Below, piece after piece: positions 21,180 through 35,149 of a stretch of DNA of 64,000 nt. Position 1 is the first letter of the stretch. Every line of letters starts with the position of its first letter. Under the pieces are notes generated by a model that made no database searches, was not told where the DNA came from, and saw only the letters and a program-made list of their open reading frames with translations. The position numbers were made by a program, and so were the translations under genes. The stretch spans positions 2,135,001-2,199,000 of the forward strand of contig JAIGNY010000327.1 of assembly GCA_020152595.1 (NCBI GenBank), in the 5' to 3' direction. Source of the stretch: Chiridota heheva. Lineage: Eukaryota; Echinodermata; Holothuroidea; Apodida; Chiridotidae.

Positions 21180-24100
21180 AATGTGGAATATAGATTTTCC
21201 TGTTTTAAGCTTGCTGACCCCTGTATTAATCAGTCACATGATTGTGATATGCTACAACACCAGCAAGTTAGGCGTGTGTTGCTATTTTTGTTCTTTCTTC
21301 TCTTTCACCGTACTTAATTTACCTTTCCCCCTCCCCTCTTTCACATACCACATAATCCTCACAGATGTAGGGGAGCAAAATTAATTTAAATCTGAAAATG
21401 GAACCATATAGCAGAAAGTGACAATGAAATAAAAGCAAAAATAATACAATGTTGTATTCACTTATAATCCTTTGTTTGAGTTGAATACAGAATGTATAAA
21501 ATGGCCCTTGTTAAATTGAGCACCTACATCCAGCTGCCTATAGCACATTACATTACTAATTTGTAGTCGTTACTGTAGGGAGCAAAATGTGTTGCCCAAT
21601 GCTATTGGTTTGTTCGTGAGTTGTGTGTTAGTTCATATTTAGCATAGCCCTGCAACTGCACATATTCAATCAAGTTTGCAGTAAAAGTCTACTATTTTTT
21701 AGTTGTCTTTTCTTCACAAATTTAAAATGTTCCACTTGCCAAGAAGCAAAAGCTGCTGGAATTGATTTTAGGCATTTTTAGCTTTCTCTACAGTTGCCTG
21801 AATATTGTACAAATCATATTTTTACTATGATTCATCATAGAAAATGTATCCAACAGAGGGTGTGTGGTATTCATCTTGCCTAACAAGAATCCTAGCTTTC
21901 TGCTGATGTGGGTATGATAGTACCAGCTGAAGGTGTTGCTGTTGGTGGTTTTAACCAAATTTTTGTAGCTTTTATAGTTTTATATTTTTTGTAATTTATT
22001 TCTCGCCAGAGAATCTTTCATAAACTTTTTGCATCTGACTTTTTGTTGTTTTTTCCCTTCAGATGTAATTGGTCACATGTTTTTATGACTTAATGATATA
22101 TAGTTGATTTAAATACATCTGTGCTTTATAATAGTGAATTGTAGTGGTGCACGCAGCATAAATCAATACGGGGACTGGTCATTGACCTCAGAAAGTTATG
22201 ATGGCATTGGTTGAAGGTCACGCATGCGTGACGCGTAATGATTTGATATCCAGTGTTGGTAGCTTTAAGGATGCCCATCTATCGAACCACATCTTCATTG
22301 ATGGTCTAAAATAATTTCAAAATGTACACCAATCAGAGATAATAAGGTCTTTACCATCACTTAACAAGGTGACTCGTTGGTCTGGTAATGACTCTTGAAA
22401 CCAGGTGTTGTGGGGGTATGACTTGAAATGAATCAAATTCCATACCATGAATGCAATGTGTTTAAAGGGTAACAAGTTTCTTATATACTTGGCATTTTGG
22501 TTATATACTAAATGGTGGAGCTCTATTGTCATTATTCAGGGGTTGCCCTTACACCTAGAATGAATAGGAACTTGTGGTGAAAAGCTATCATTTGAAAGAT
22601 ACCATAAGGATTTTTAATTGAAATTTACTCATGTACTTGAAAGCAGCAGTTATGGAATACATGTAAATAAATGATCTGTCTTGAATGGAACATGTACCTT
22701 AGACATATGCGCTAAAAGCTTTTATAATCATTGTGAGGAAATAGCCAAGTTCTTTAAACTTGTTGATATACATGTGGCTAATTAAATTCACTGAATTTAT
22801 TGCTAAAACAGTAATCACACTTTGTGCTTTGGAAAGATGACTTTCCATTCTGACTGGTTGGTTCCATTTGATAACTTTGCCGATGTACAGTGTCATATAT
22901 ATATTGCATAAATGTCATAGTGTTTCTACTTGGTAACAGGATGGTTTCTTTGGATTTACAAATTTTGCCTTAAAACATTTTCCAAATGTAGCTCCCATCT
23001 TCAAGATGTTGTTTCCTCTGCAAAATTCTTAGTTCATATTCAGCAGTTTGTTACACATGTATGAAATACTGGATTAATAAGTCCCTTTCCAATGTACCTT
23101 CAAGAATTTGCTATGTACACTAATGGTAGCTTGGAAAGCACCTTCTGTGATATGATCACAGTTACTGTAAAAGGTTGGTTTCGTGGTAATGTCACAGCCA
23201 GTCCATTTGATCAGGACAAGTTACACATAAAAAAAGATGGGGATAATAAAATTGCTTGTCCATTCCTTTATGAGAATTGTCAATTGGTTATTCTTGCCTG
23301 ACCACACAGGTGTGATAAGGGTGAATATTATGACACAACTGGATGTCTTTGTGAGTCCAAATATCCTCTTCAGCTATATGGAAAGAACCTGCTCTGTGAT
23401 AAAAGTTGTTTTCATACATAATGGAAGATTAATATCAGCAAATTGAAAGAACAAATTACTCTAAATTGATTCCTTTGATATAACATGATAGGGTTCAATT
23501 AGGGCTGGCCTGATGACAGTGTCTATTTCATTTGTCAAGTGATGTTTTATGACTCGTGTGCATGATGAGTTTATGCAACATGTTGCAGAGCTCTGGATGC
23601 CTCAGCAGAGAGGCACTGTTGTTGATTTATACATTTTTCTGTAAAATGCATTAATTGCTATCAAGCTGTGAGTAGAGTGTTTTTTATATATGCAGTTTCA
23701 AGAAAGCGGGTACATATGTAGAACTAATGAAAGTAGGAAATCTTTGCTAGCTTGATGGCTTTGAATAAACCTGCCATTAACTCATTTGTCTTTTTGGTAT
23801 TGAGATAACAAACATGGGTCTCATGGTGGATGGCTTTGGTTCGTGCATCATGGGTAATGGATGACACTCCTGTCATCACGCTTGCTATCATGATATTACT
23901 CCACAACGTAAATGAAAAAAACAAAAATCCGATTAGAGTATGCATATTTGCGTTCAGTATCATCAGCAAGCATGCAAGCATTTTGTCCTAGAAAGCCTTT
24001 CGATGACTTTTCATTTTCAGACTTCATTTTGTCTTAGCAGACCTTTCAATTGTGTTGCACTTAGGGATATGATTATTTTCAAGCATTAAAAGGAAAGATC

Positions 24101-24577
24101 TTTTGTTGGGACCCTTATTTCTGTAAGTGATGGATGTTCCTTGAAAACAATTGCAGATTTATTTGCATGGGGTAGAATGCCGTACGAAAATGAATGACTT
24201 TGCCTGAAAAGTAGAACCATTGCCAAACCAATAACTTACATCATGGCTAGTGAAGCGTGCCAGTATAATTTGTTTCAATACCAAAAAGCAACATGAACTG
24301 TAATTGTCTTCCATATCATTTTTCTAATGCGTTTTGCAGATATTTTGGTAAAATTTACAAAAAAAGTAATAGCTTTAAGCAGTCCTTGCTGTTGTGTATT
24401 GTAATAAAGAGGGCCTTCAACTTGCATTGTAAACTCTTTCAAATAATTTTAAGTAACTTGGATATCCCAATGAAAGGGCGCTTCTTGCTTTTTAATAAAC
24501 CAAGTGCAATATTATATGTCATCGCATTCCATCCAGGATGTTAAGTGGAATGCTAGACTAGGCTATGCACAATACTT
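21180..24577. other. Intergenic sequence, nothing recognised
   Basis: No coding exon, transposon end or tandem array identified, apart from the CpG-rich palindrome at 22215-22234. Short open frames lack homology that I recognise. Confidence 0.5.
22215..22234. promoter_or_regulatory. CpG-rich palindrome TCACGCATGCGTGA
   Basis: A perfect 14-bp palindrome at 22218-22231 preceded by AGGTC and followed by CGCG. It resembles an NRF1-type GCATGC palindrome and contains nuclear-receptor and CRE half-site words. It stands out in very CpG-poor surroundings. No gene start was found beside it, so a regulatory role is only possible. Confidence 0.25.
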
Positions 24578-24952
24578 GTAGGGCTCACAAAACTCAATGT
24601 TGGGCTCACAAAACTTTAATGTTGGGTTTACAAAACTTTTAATGTTGGGTTTACAAAACTTTAATGTTGGGTTTACAAAACTTTAATGTTGGGTTTATAA
24701 AACTTTAATGTTGGGTTCACAAAACTTTAATGTTGGGTTCACAAAACTTTAATGTTGGGTTCACAAAACTTTAATGTTGGGTTCACAAAACTTTAATTTT
24801 GGGTTCACAAAACTTTAATGTTGGGTTCACAAAACTTTAATGTTGGGTTCACAAAACTTTAATGTTGGGTTCACAAAACTTTAATGTTGGGTTCACAAAA
24901 CTTTAATGTTGGGTTCACAAAACTTTAATGTTGGGTACACAAAATTGTAATG
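24578..24952. repeat. 22-bp minisatellite, about 17 units
   Basis: Units read GTTGGGTTCACAAAACTTTA plus AT. The first units read GGGCTCAC, the next few GGGTTTAC, the rest GGGTTCAC, so variants are ordered along the array. Period is constant except for one unit with an extra T. Confidence 0.95.
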
Positions 24953-26901
24953 TATGTTTGCTCAAAGATTTTCATATTTGGAAGAAAAAAAAATGGATTT
25001 AAAGAATATTTTGGATTACCCTCATCCGTCTTTTAGTGCATCATTCAAACCCACTATGGATATCATAGGGTTCTCTCCGGTTTTCGCTATTCCCTTGGAA
25101 GAATCGTGACAGAGAATCTCTGCTTCTTTCTGTCCATTTAAATCAATTTGTATGTCCAAGATTTTTAAAAACACTAAAAGGGAAGCAAATTTGTTCGTAC
25201 TGTGGCACTATCGTCGAGTGCCACCTAGGAGGAAAATGTAGGCAGGTGGCCAGTTACAGTAGTCCTTTTTAGTCCTGGGAAATTTATGGGCCATTTTTTA
25301 TAACAAAAACAGTGTACAAACTGTGTAATCAAGTTATTATGCAATTATGGGTCATCTCGTGAGAAGAACAGGCTGGCTAATTGCCTTTTGAATAATACTT
25401 CTTCTACATCATGATATCTACTCATGTTATGGTGTATTGATCAATACACAGCCCTATTCTCTATGTGCAAATAATTCAATTATCCTTAACAGGAAGCAGC
25501 AGTCCCCCTCCCAAAAAAATTATATGAAATAAAATATTCATAGTTTGCTCTTAGATATTTGGGTAGTAAGAGATAATTACAAGGGACAAAAACAATATTC
25601 ATCTTAAACCATCTTGATTATTTTGTTTATATCAACAATGCATTATTTGAATTTAAACAAATTGTTAGACAACTCACATAATATTTTATTTTGTACTAAG
25701 AAATTAATAGTTGAATAGTGGGAGAATAGAAACCCTTTTTTTTTTCTTCTCCAAATACTTTATTTCCAACATATATATGATTCAATGATGAAATTTGAAC
25801 TTTCAGGTTTGAATAGTACATGTATTCATTCATTCATTCATGTTAGAGATTGGAAATCTACGAGATGCGCAGCTTTTGTAAGCGAGAAGCTTACCCAATA
25901 ATACCACCTTCGTAAGGAATTAAACATGCAAGTGTGCATTCCAACATCAGGAAAATCAGATCACTGTCCATAAGGTTTCATTTTACAAAAGATTTAAAGA
26001 AAAAGGATTGGAACAGATTTTTTAATCAGTTTTTTTAGTTTTAGATTAATTTCTATGAAATGTTTTCTTTGTGGTTGATTGTAAGTTTCATACAATTTGC
26101 ATGCTCTTAATTTTGTTTTTGATTTTGTCACCTGCAATAGCATTAACACATTCCTTTTTTATCATAAATTGTATTTTTTCTATTAAAATGTTTCCTTGGA
26201 TTGGGGTTTTGGATTGTTTTTCCATATATTTTTATTTAGCACACTCGAATATTCTCCACTGATTATCAGAAATTACAGTGCGGTGGTATTAGGTGTGAAT
26301 AAATGTTTGCAACTTAACAACGTTGTTAGAATGTTTTTTCTTCTTTCATTGTTTCCTATTTATCAGATTTAATTTGATGTGAGAATATTGAGGGTATTAG
26401 AAGAATAAGGGTATAAGCAAAGCTTAGCTGCTGCTAAATTTTGTCCCATTTTGTTAAAAGAAACAAAAAATAATTGACAAATCTACTACCAAATTATGTT
26501 CCCACATGCCTTCACTTGCCTCTTTCAGTTTTGTCCAAAATTCTATTTTTTCTTCCCAGAAATGTCCCCATACTCCTTTCCTCATGTGTATGAGCGGGTC
26601 AGGTTCCCCATTTTGAAAAATGTTGGAAGATTCTTGTTGAGTTGACTCTCTTGGCTGTGTTACTCGCCAATTACGACCGGTGGGCAACATCCTTGGTACT
26701 TATTGTCATAAGAGATGTTGAAACCTTCAAAAGATTACCAATATGGGTTTTTAATAGTTTTTTAAAAGACCGTATAAAGCCATGCCTCCCCTCCATCCCC
26801 CTCCCCCACTCCAATTGCACAGACTTCTTCTGACCTGTCCCCTCCATTCAGAGGTCTGACAAAGTCAAATGAAAATCTCATCTTGAAAATGAGCTTCATA
26901 A
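24953..26901. other. Intergenic sequence, nothing recognised
   Basis: AT-rich flank between the 22-bp minisatellite and the 54-bp satellite. No supported gene. A short CATT repeat occurs near 25825-25840. Confidence 0.5.
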
Positions 26902-29900
26902 CGCCCATGGGTCCACTTAACAATTAATCACATTTAGATGACGTATATTCTTAGCCGCCCATGGGTCCACTTAACAATTAATCACATTAAGATGACATAT
27001 ATTCTTAGCGGCCCACTTAACAATTAATCACATTTAGATGACATATATTCTTAGCCGCCCATGGGTCCACTTAACAATTAATCACATTTAGATGACATAT
27101 ATTCTTAGCCGCCCACTTAACAATTAATCACATTTAGATGACGTATATTCTTAGCCGCCCATGGGTCCACTTAACAATTAATCACATTTAGATGACATAT
27201 ATTCTTAGCCGCCCATGGGTCCACTGAACAATAAATCACATTTAGATGACATATATTCTTAGCCGCCCACTTAACAATTAATCACATTTAGATGACGTAT
27301 ATTCTTAGCCGCCCATGGGTCCACTTAACAATTAATCACATTAAGATGACATATATTCTTAGCGGCCCACTTAACAATTAATCACATTTAGATGACATAT
27401 ATTCTTAGCCGCCCATGGGTCCACTTAACAATTAATCACATTTAGATGACATATATTCTTAGCCGCCCACTTAACAATTAATCACATTTAGATGACGTAT
27501 ATTCTTAGCCGCCCATGGGTCCACTTAACAATTAATCACATTTAGATGACATATATTCTTAGCCGCCCATGGGTCCACTTAACAATAAATCACATTTAGA
27601 TGACATATATTCTTAGCCGCCCATGGGTCCACTTAACAATAAATCACATTTAGATGACATATATTCTTAGCCGCCCACTTAACAATTAATCACATTTAGA
27701 TGACGTATATTCTTAGCCGCCCATGGGTCCACTTAACAATTAATCACATTTAGATGACATATATTCTTAGCCGCCCATGGGTCCACTTAACAATTAATCT
27801 CATTTAGATGACATATTCTTAGCCGCCCATGGGTCCACTAAACAATTAATCACATTTAGATGACATATTCTTAGCCGCCCACTTAACAATTAATTACATT
27901 TAGATGACGTATATTCTTAGCCGCCCATGGGTCCACTTAACAATTAATCACATTTAGATGACGTATATTCTTAGCCGCCCATGGGTCCACTTAACAATTA
28001 ATTACATTTAGATGACGTATATTCTTAGCCGCCCATGGGTCCACTTAACAATTAATCATATTTAGATGACATATTCTTAGCCGCCCATGGGTCCACTTAA
28101 CAATTAATCACATTTAGATGACGTATATTCTTAGCCGCCCATGGGTCCACCAAACAATTAATCACATTTAGATGACATATATTCTTAGCCGCCCATGGGT
28201 CCACTTAACAATTAATCACATTTAGATGACATATTCTTAGCCGCCCATGGGTCCACTTAACAATTAATCACATTTAGATGACATATTCTTAGCCGCCCAT
28301 GGGTCCACCAAACAATTAATCACATTTAGATGACATATTCTTAGCCGCCCACTTAACAATTAATTACATTTAGATGACGTATTCTTAGCCGCCCACTTAA
28401 CAATTAATCACATTTAGATGACGTATATTCTTAGCCGCCCATGGGTCCACTTAACAATTAATCACATTTAGATGACATATTCTTAGCCGCCCACTTAACA
28501 ATTAATCACATTTAGATGACGTATATTCTTAGCGCCCATGGGTCCACTTAACAATTAATCACATTTAGATGACATATATTCTTAGCGCCCATGGGTCCAC
28601 TTAACAATTAATCACATTTAGATGACATATTCTTAGCCGCCCATGGGTCCACTTAACAATTAATCACATTTAGATGACATATATTCTTAGCGCCCATGGG
28701 TCCACTAACAATTAATCACATTTAGATGACATATTCTTAGCCGCTTAATGGGTCCACTAAACAATTAATCACATTTAGATGACATATTCTTAGCCTTAAC
28801 CATTTAGATGGGTCCACTTAACAATTAAATCACATTTAGATGGCGTATATTCTTAGCCGCCCATGGGTCCACTTAACAATTAATCACATTTAGATGACGT
28901 ATATTCTTAGCAGCCCATGGGTCCACTTAACAATTAATCACATTTAGATGACGTATATTCTTAGCCGCCCATGGGTCCACTTAACAATTAATCACATTTA
29001 GATCACGTATATTCTTAGCCGCCCATGGGTCCACTTAACAATTAATCACATTTAGATGACGTATATTCTTAGCCGCCCATGGGTCCACTAAACAATTAAC
29101 ACATTTAGATGACGTATATTCTTAGCCGCCCATGGGTCCACTTAACAATTAATCACATTTAGATGACGTATATTCTTAGCCGCCCATGGGTCCACTAAAC
29201 AATTAACACATTTAGATGACGTATATTCTTAGCCGCCCATTTAGGGTCCACTTAACAATTAATCACATTTAGATGGCGTATATTCTTAGCCGCCCATGGG
29301 TCCACTAAACAATTAACACATTTAGATGACGTATATTCTTAGCCGCCCATGGGTCCACTTAACAATTAATCACATTTAGATGACGTATATTCTTAGCCGC
29401 CCATGGGTCCACTAAACAATTAACACATTTAGATGACGTATATTCTTAGCCGCCCATGGGTCCACTAAACAATTAACACATTTTAGCGTATATTCTTGCC
29501 CATGGGTCCATATTCATTTAGCCGCCCATGGGTCCACTAAACAATTAATCACATTTAGATGGCGTATATTCTTAGCCGCCCATGGGTCCACTAACAATTA
29601 ACACATTTAGATGCGTATATTCTTAGCCGCCCATGGGTCCACTAAACAATTAATCACATTTAGATGGCGTATATTCTTAGCCGCCCATGGGTCTTAACAA
29701 TTAATCAAACGTATATTCTTAGCCGCCCATGGGTTAATTAACACATTTAGATGACGTATATTCTTAGCCGCCCATGGGTCCACTTAACAATTAATCACAT
29801 TTAGATGAGCGTATATTCTTAGCGCCCATGGGTCCACTAAACAATTAACACATTTAGATGACGTATATTCTTAGCCGCCCATGGGTCCATAACAATTAAT

Positions 29901-30823
29901 CACATTTAGATGGCGTATATTCTTAGCGCCCATGGGTCCACTAAACAATTAACACATTTAGATGACGTATATTCTTATGGGTCCACTTAACAATTAATCA
30001 CATTTAGATGCGTATATTCGCCCATGGGTCCACTAACAATTAATCACATTTAGATGGCGTATATTCTTAGCCGCCCATTTGGGTCCACTGAACAATTAAC
30101 ACATTTAGATGACGTATATTCTTAGCCGCCCATGGGTCCACTTAACAATTAACACATTTAGATGACGTATATTCTTAGCGCCCATGGGTCCACTTAACAA
30201 TTAATCACATTTAGATGGCGTATATTCTTAGCGTATATTCGCCCATGGGTCCACTAAACAATTAACACATTTAGATGACATGGGTCCACTAAACAATTAA
30301 CACATTTATATTCTTAGTCCACTAAACAATTAACCGCCCATGGGTCCACTTAACAATTAATCACATTTAGATGACGTATATTCTTAGCCGCCCATGGGTC
30401 CACTAAACAATTAACACATTTAGATGACGTATATTCTTAGCCGCCCATGGGTCCACTTAACAATTAATCACATTTAGATGACGTATATTCTTAGCCGCCC
30501 ATGGGTCCACTAAACAATTAACACATTTAGATGACGTATATTCTTAGCGTATATTCGCCCATGGGTCCACTTAACAATTAATCACATTTAGATGACGTAT
30601 ATTCTTAGCCGCCCATGGGTCCACTAAACAATTAACACATTTAGATGACGTATATTCTTAGCCGCCCATGGGTCCACTAAACAATTAACACATTTAGATG
30701 ACGTATATTCTTAGCCGCCCATGGGTCCACTTAACAATTAATCACATTTAGATGACGTATATTCTTAGCCGCCCATGGGTCCACTTAACAATTAATCACA
30801 TTTAGATGACGTATATTCTTAGC
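26902..30823. repeat. 54-bp satellite array, 3.9 kb
   Basis: More than 70 units built on CGCCCATGGGTCCACTTAAC, then AATTAATCACATTTAGATGA and CGTATATTCTTAGC. A 46-bp variant lacks ATGGGTCC between two short direct repeats. Left part: a seven-monomer higher-order unit of 354 bp (four long, three short) occurs twice, marked by a TTAAGATG monomer at about 26987 and 27341. Right part, from about 29060: long monomers alternate with a variant reading ACTAAACAATTAACACA, giving a dimer of about 107 bp. Between about 29480 and 30350 many monomers are truncated or fused. There is no coding potential. Confidence 0.97.
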
Positions 30824-31229
30824 TAGAGAAATGATATTTTTCCAAACTAATTTAGGTGTGGATGCATCACTCACAAAAAGCTTGATAACATTAAAAGATT
30901 TAGAATCTTAAAACTCAGCAGGTGAATACATTAAGGAGTGTGATCTGATCTTATAACAATCAAATGAACTTTACTGACAAGTGTAGAACTATCTCGTGGT
31001 GGAGTTTGGCTCTCTTCATCAAAAAGTGAATACAATTCATATAGAAGCACAGTAGCCCTCTGAGCATTTAGGAAAAATAACTATTCGGTTACATTTAGGA
31101 AAAATAACTATTCGGTTTAATATTAGGTGAGGGTTCAAGTCACCCCTGACAAAGAGCCCATTGACCCCCACCCCCTACCCTTCTTGTATACATATGCAAT
31201 GGAAGAGGTGTATGCAATGTCATATGCAC
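30824..31229. other. Intergenic; 27-bp tandem pair
   Basis: Around 31069-31122 the unit CATTTAGGAAAAATAACTAT plus TCGGTT(A/T) occurs twice in tandem. Nothing else recognised. Confidence 0.6.
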
Positions 31230-31451
31230 TTAAAGGAGCACTAGACCAAAAAGGGAGGGTGTATTTTTAGTGGTCCCACACAAATCAAATGCTTATTTGC
31301 ACACAACGGAATAGCAATTTTCTGCTTAATAGGAATATTCAAGTGACATTTACAATCACATCACCTGTGGGCTATGGAGGCATGTTATCGATCTGTTGTG
31401 GATAAATTCAGAAAACGAGTGCCCTCACTTTTCGGTCTAGTGCTCCTTTAA
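31230..31451. mobile_element. 222-bp TTAA-flanked MITE
   Basis: TTAA at 31230-31233 and 31448-31451 flank terminal inverted repeats of at least 26 bp that differ at two positions. They begin AGGAGCACTAGACC and continue with an A run then GAGGG. TTAA duplication is used by piggyBac and Kolobok transposases; the AGG start fits Kolobok better than the CCC start of piggyBac. The interior is non-coding. The structure is complete, so this is likely a relatively young insertion. Confidence 0.85.
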
Positions 31452-31804
31452 ACTGCACCTTCCTTCTGTAAAGGGAAAAGATTGATATAAGTTTCTGCCA
31501 CATGAACAGAAAAGCCAATATACTATGAGGGCAAGCAATCCTATGTCAGCAATTAATAAGCAGTGGTAAATTGTGTATTTCTTCTTACACTTAAACAATT
31601 AAAAGAGTGAGTTTGTGAAGTCTTTTTTCAATAGTAGACTTTCTACCCCAGCCAATTTCAAACAAACTTGTACTATTTCAACAATTCTCCTGAGTACAAG
31701 CAGATATCAGATGAGTTTTCACAAATCTGTTTGTCCTTCATCTTATATCAAACAAGACAGATTTGTACAACTACTAATCCCACCCTTTCAAAAGCATTTT
31801 TGTC

Positions 31805-32286
31805 AGCTAGACTAGTGACCCTCACCAAAGTAAGTGCTCACATTTCCCATCTTACAGGATTTACACTGGTTGCCAATTGAACAGGATCATGTTTAAATTA
31901 GGTTTGTTTTTAACACCTCTACCTCTGCTCCATCATATCTTTGTGATCTTGTCATACCGTATGTACCTACTCGCCGTAACCTTCGCTCATCCTCTCTGGG
32001 TCTGCAGCTAAAAACCAATGGGGCTGCAGGTTCTTATGTTGCAGCTACAAAAACATGGACCCCCCTACCACCTGTGTTCAATTTTCAACAAGCTTGGACA
32101 GTTCCAAAAAGAATTTGAAGACCTACCTCTTTCATGATGCATTTAACTAACTCTTTTTTATGTTATTTTTGCTGTGTATATACTTATGTTCTTTTGATAA
32201 TTGGTAATCTTCTGCATAGCGCCATGAGCGCCTTTTGGGCAGATGCTGGTGCTATATTAAATGTTTATTATTATTATTATTATTAT
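31805..32286 (+). pseudogene. LINE 3' end (CR1/L2-like), truncated
   Basis: Frameshifted translation gives ARLVTLTKVSAHISHL, then DLHWLPIEQD, then YVPTRNLRSSSLGLQLKT and further C-terminal reverse-transcriptase segments. The non-coding tail contains ATAGCGCCATGAGCGCC and ends in a TTA repeat (about 32268-32286). This layout is typical of CR1/L2-group LINEs. It is 5'-truncated, with at least one frameshift near 31850, and is inactive. Confidence 0.88.
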
Positions 32287-35145
32287 ATCTGTCAAAAAAT
32301 GAAGCTATAACAAAACTATTAAACTCAACAAATTTTCAACCCTTTTTTGTAAAAACATAGTTGAAGCAAAGAATAATTTCAAAATACATTTTGCTTCCAT
32401 ATTGTTTTATAGTTACTGTATAATGTTACTGTTGCTGTGAAATAATGAATCTATCAAATTATTTGTGCCGATTGTTTAAACATCCACCTTCTTGCAATGG
32501 TTTAAATAAAACTTAAAAACAAAATCAAGTCTTTGAGAAATTTGTAAGATTGGTTACTAAGTGATAAAGATTCCCTTCATTCTTTTGTCTCCACTGAAAG
32601 CTTTTACATTGTCTCACACCGTGACACATTAGCATCAAATCTAAACGATAATAATAACCTGCAGATGAAAGCGAGAAATATGTGCCTAATTGATGTCACA
32701 TTCCAAGTCCATACAGCGGATTGAAACAAAATTAGATTTGATGTAAAACACCATATCTAGTCATATGAAGCATCCCATCTAATATCGTCACCAATCAAAG
32801 ATGAAGAAACTATACGCTTAACACAATCAGGTCATTCAGAGGATAACCGGCCCTGCATCATTTGCGTTCATTTTATCTGTCAGACGGTGAATCTCTCACT
32901 AGGTTAAATTTGATCTACATTTGAATGAAATGAACCTTAAAAGATTTGCTCCATTGCCGATTGCATTACACTTCTTCAGAGATCCGCCAGTCTTACTCAA
33001 TTTATCCCAGGTATTTTCTTTCGAGGACGTTGAAGAAACTTGACACATGTCACCTGACCTTAAACCTGGCTATAAATGACCAGGTGCTTCATGCACAATA
33101 TCTGTTGAAATACTTTACAGTCATTATATGACACTAAGATATAGTTTGTTTGAGCAAGCAGCAATGGTTGTGAGGGTCATCACTTTTGGATGGTCTACTC
33201 AGGGATATTCTCAAAACTTTGTGCGTGAAACCATAGGCGGATATAAGATATTTTAGTTCGAGCGGTAAAAAATAGTTGGAGGGGGGAGAGAGGGAGGGGG
33301 GGGGGGGAAAATCAACATTCTTTTTATTATAAATGCAATTTAAGCATATGTGTATTCTTAATCACAACAAATTATGCTTGGCACATCTTGGAGAGGGAGG
33401 AGGGGACTTTCCACCCTTATGCTATGGGGAGCCACCCATGAATCAAACATGGCTTTTCAACTTCTGAACTGACCTACCCTCTAGAAAAAAGCATTGATCA
33501 TTTTACCCCCCTTTTTACCCATTTCCAAAATATGACTTTCATTTCAGCTATTCATTACTTTGGATGATCAATGGGGTATCCTTCAGATGTTATTGCTTCA
33601 ATTTTTTTTGATATACCAGTGTCATCAGAAGGTATTTGATATTGGGGAAGGGGCTGAATTAACATTTGTTCAAGTTTAAAGGGCATCAGAATATCCACGC
33701 ACAAAGCCCAAGATTTCCAGCGTGGGGTCCAGGGGCCTGCTTAAAGGTCCCTGGTAGGGTGCAGGAGCTGGTGCATTTGAACCCTTTGGTCTGTCTAAAA
33801 TTATCCCAACTTCAGCCCATTTGGAGGGGTAGTGAGATGGGGATTTTTTAAGGAATGTTTAGAGCACCCCTTTAACATCTGTCAAGACACGCCCTTCATC
33901 CTTTTCAATGACTGAAACTTAAGAAACAAAACTAAAGAATTACATCAATTTAGGTTAAGAACCATCTTCCCATTCTTGAATTACAGTTCTTGCAAATATT
34001 GAAAAACACTTAACCTTCCAACAGCCATAAATTAAAAAAACGTAAGTTGGATTGGAGACGGGGAGGGGGGGGGGGGGAAAAACACTCTTGTCCCCAAATT
34101 TATATATTTTGTATGGTGATTGTTCGTAAACTGTAGTGTTATTTTGTGATTTTCGCCCCTTTTTGACTTTAACGCCCCTCACTTTTTGTAGGTAAATACC
34201 GCTTATGTTGAAAACCATATATTATTCTAATTTGAATGACTTTTCCTTCAGAATTCAATGCTCTTTGTAATAGTATATTACACAGAATTCTTTCGTAGCT
34301 GCCGCAATACTATTAATCTTATGCTCTGCATTGTGTCATTTACATATGCGATGCACTCATATAATGTAAACTGAGTGGGCAAGTCATGTAAATATGGAGA
34401 AATAAAGCAAAATATTACCTCAAACTAAATGCGATTGCTGAATACTCAATACTATATCCGCCCACGTCCCACGTATAAAAAGAAAAGAAAGATTGCTTTT
34501 TTTAAGAAGAGCATTTCTACTACTTCTCAGTTTTCAACTGCCACAAGCAATAAACGTGGAGAAGAATTATGCTCACATGGGAAATACTTCCCAAATGTCA
34601 GAGGTTATGATGGTCTATGTAGGTGTTTTTCCTTCAAACTTTGCAGGCACATCAATGTAAATATTCCGGGGATTTATCAGGGATGAGCCTGGCTAACAAA
34701 TCACTGAACATGCAACATGGACTTGGAAATACTGACTTTGATCATGGTTGTGTATAGGCTAAAGGTCAAACCTTACATATGTGGTCACACACTCTTTGTA
34801 GTCCTAGTTTTCCTTCTTAAAAACATAGGTTTTAAAGAAGAAAACTATGGAAATGGTAAATAAGAAAGCATGGAAGAAATATTTTTACTGAAATTTAGTG
34901 AATTCACTAACAAGGCTTATTTATTCCTGTTTTATTTTCATTTGCACAATTGTAGTGGTTGCAGATAGTCAAATGAACAAACTTAAGCTCAACCTTTACA
35001 AAAATTTAAACTCATTTTTAGCTCACCGCTGGCTCATCAAGCTTGCTGCTAGCTCATAGAAATTCGTAGTTAACTTGAACAAGCTCGAACTAAGATCTCA
35101 CTAACTCGAAGTGAGCTAAATTACCTGCTTGTTATAGCCTCAAAC
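32287..35145. other. Intergenic; two long G tracts
   Basis: No gene or recognised transposon. G tracts near 33297-33307 and 34062-34077 follow GA-rich sequence. Short open frames (for example 33666-33851) show no family resemblance. Confidence 0.5.
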
Positions 35146-35149
35146 AAGA

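Noticed and set aside
23092-23446. Two overlapping 69-codon plus-strand frames
   Set aside because: Length expected by chance; no homology or splice context recognised.
26454-26690. 78-codon minus-strand frame with Trp/Glu-rich protein-like composition
   Set aside because: No recognisable family and no convincing splice sites; one isolated frame is not enough.
26902-30823. CRISPR-like array
   Set aside because: Units are contiguous without unique spacers, in a eukaryotic context; it is a satellite.
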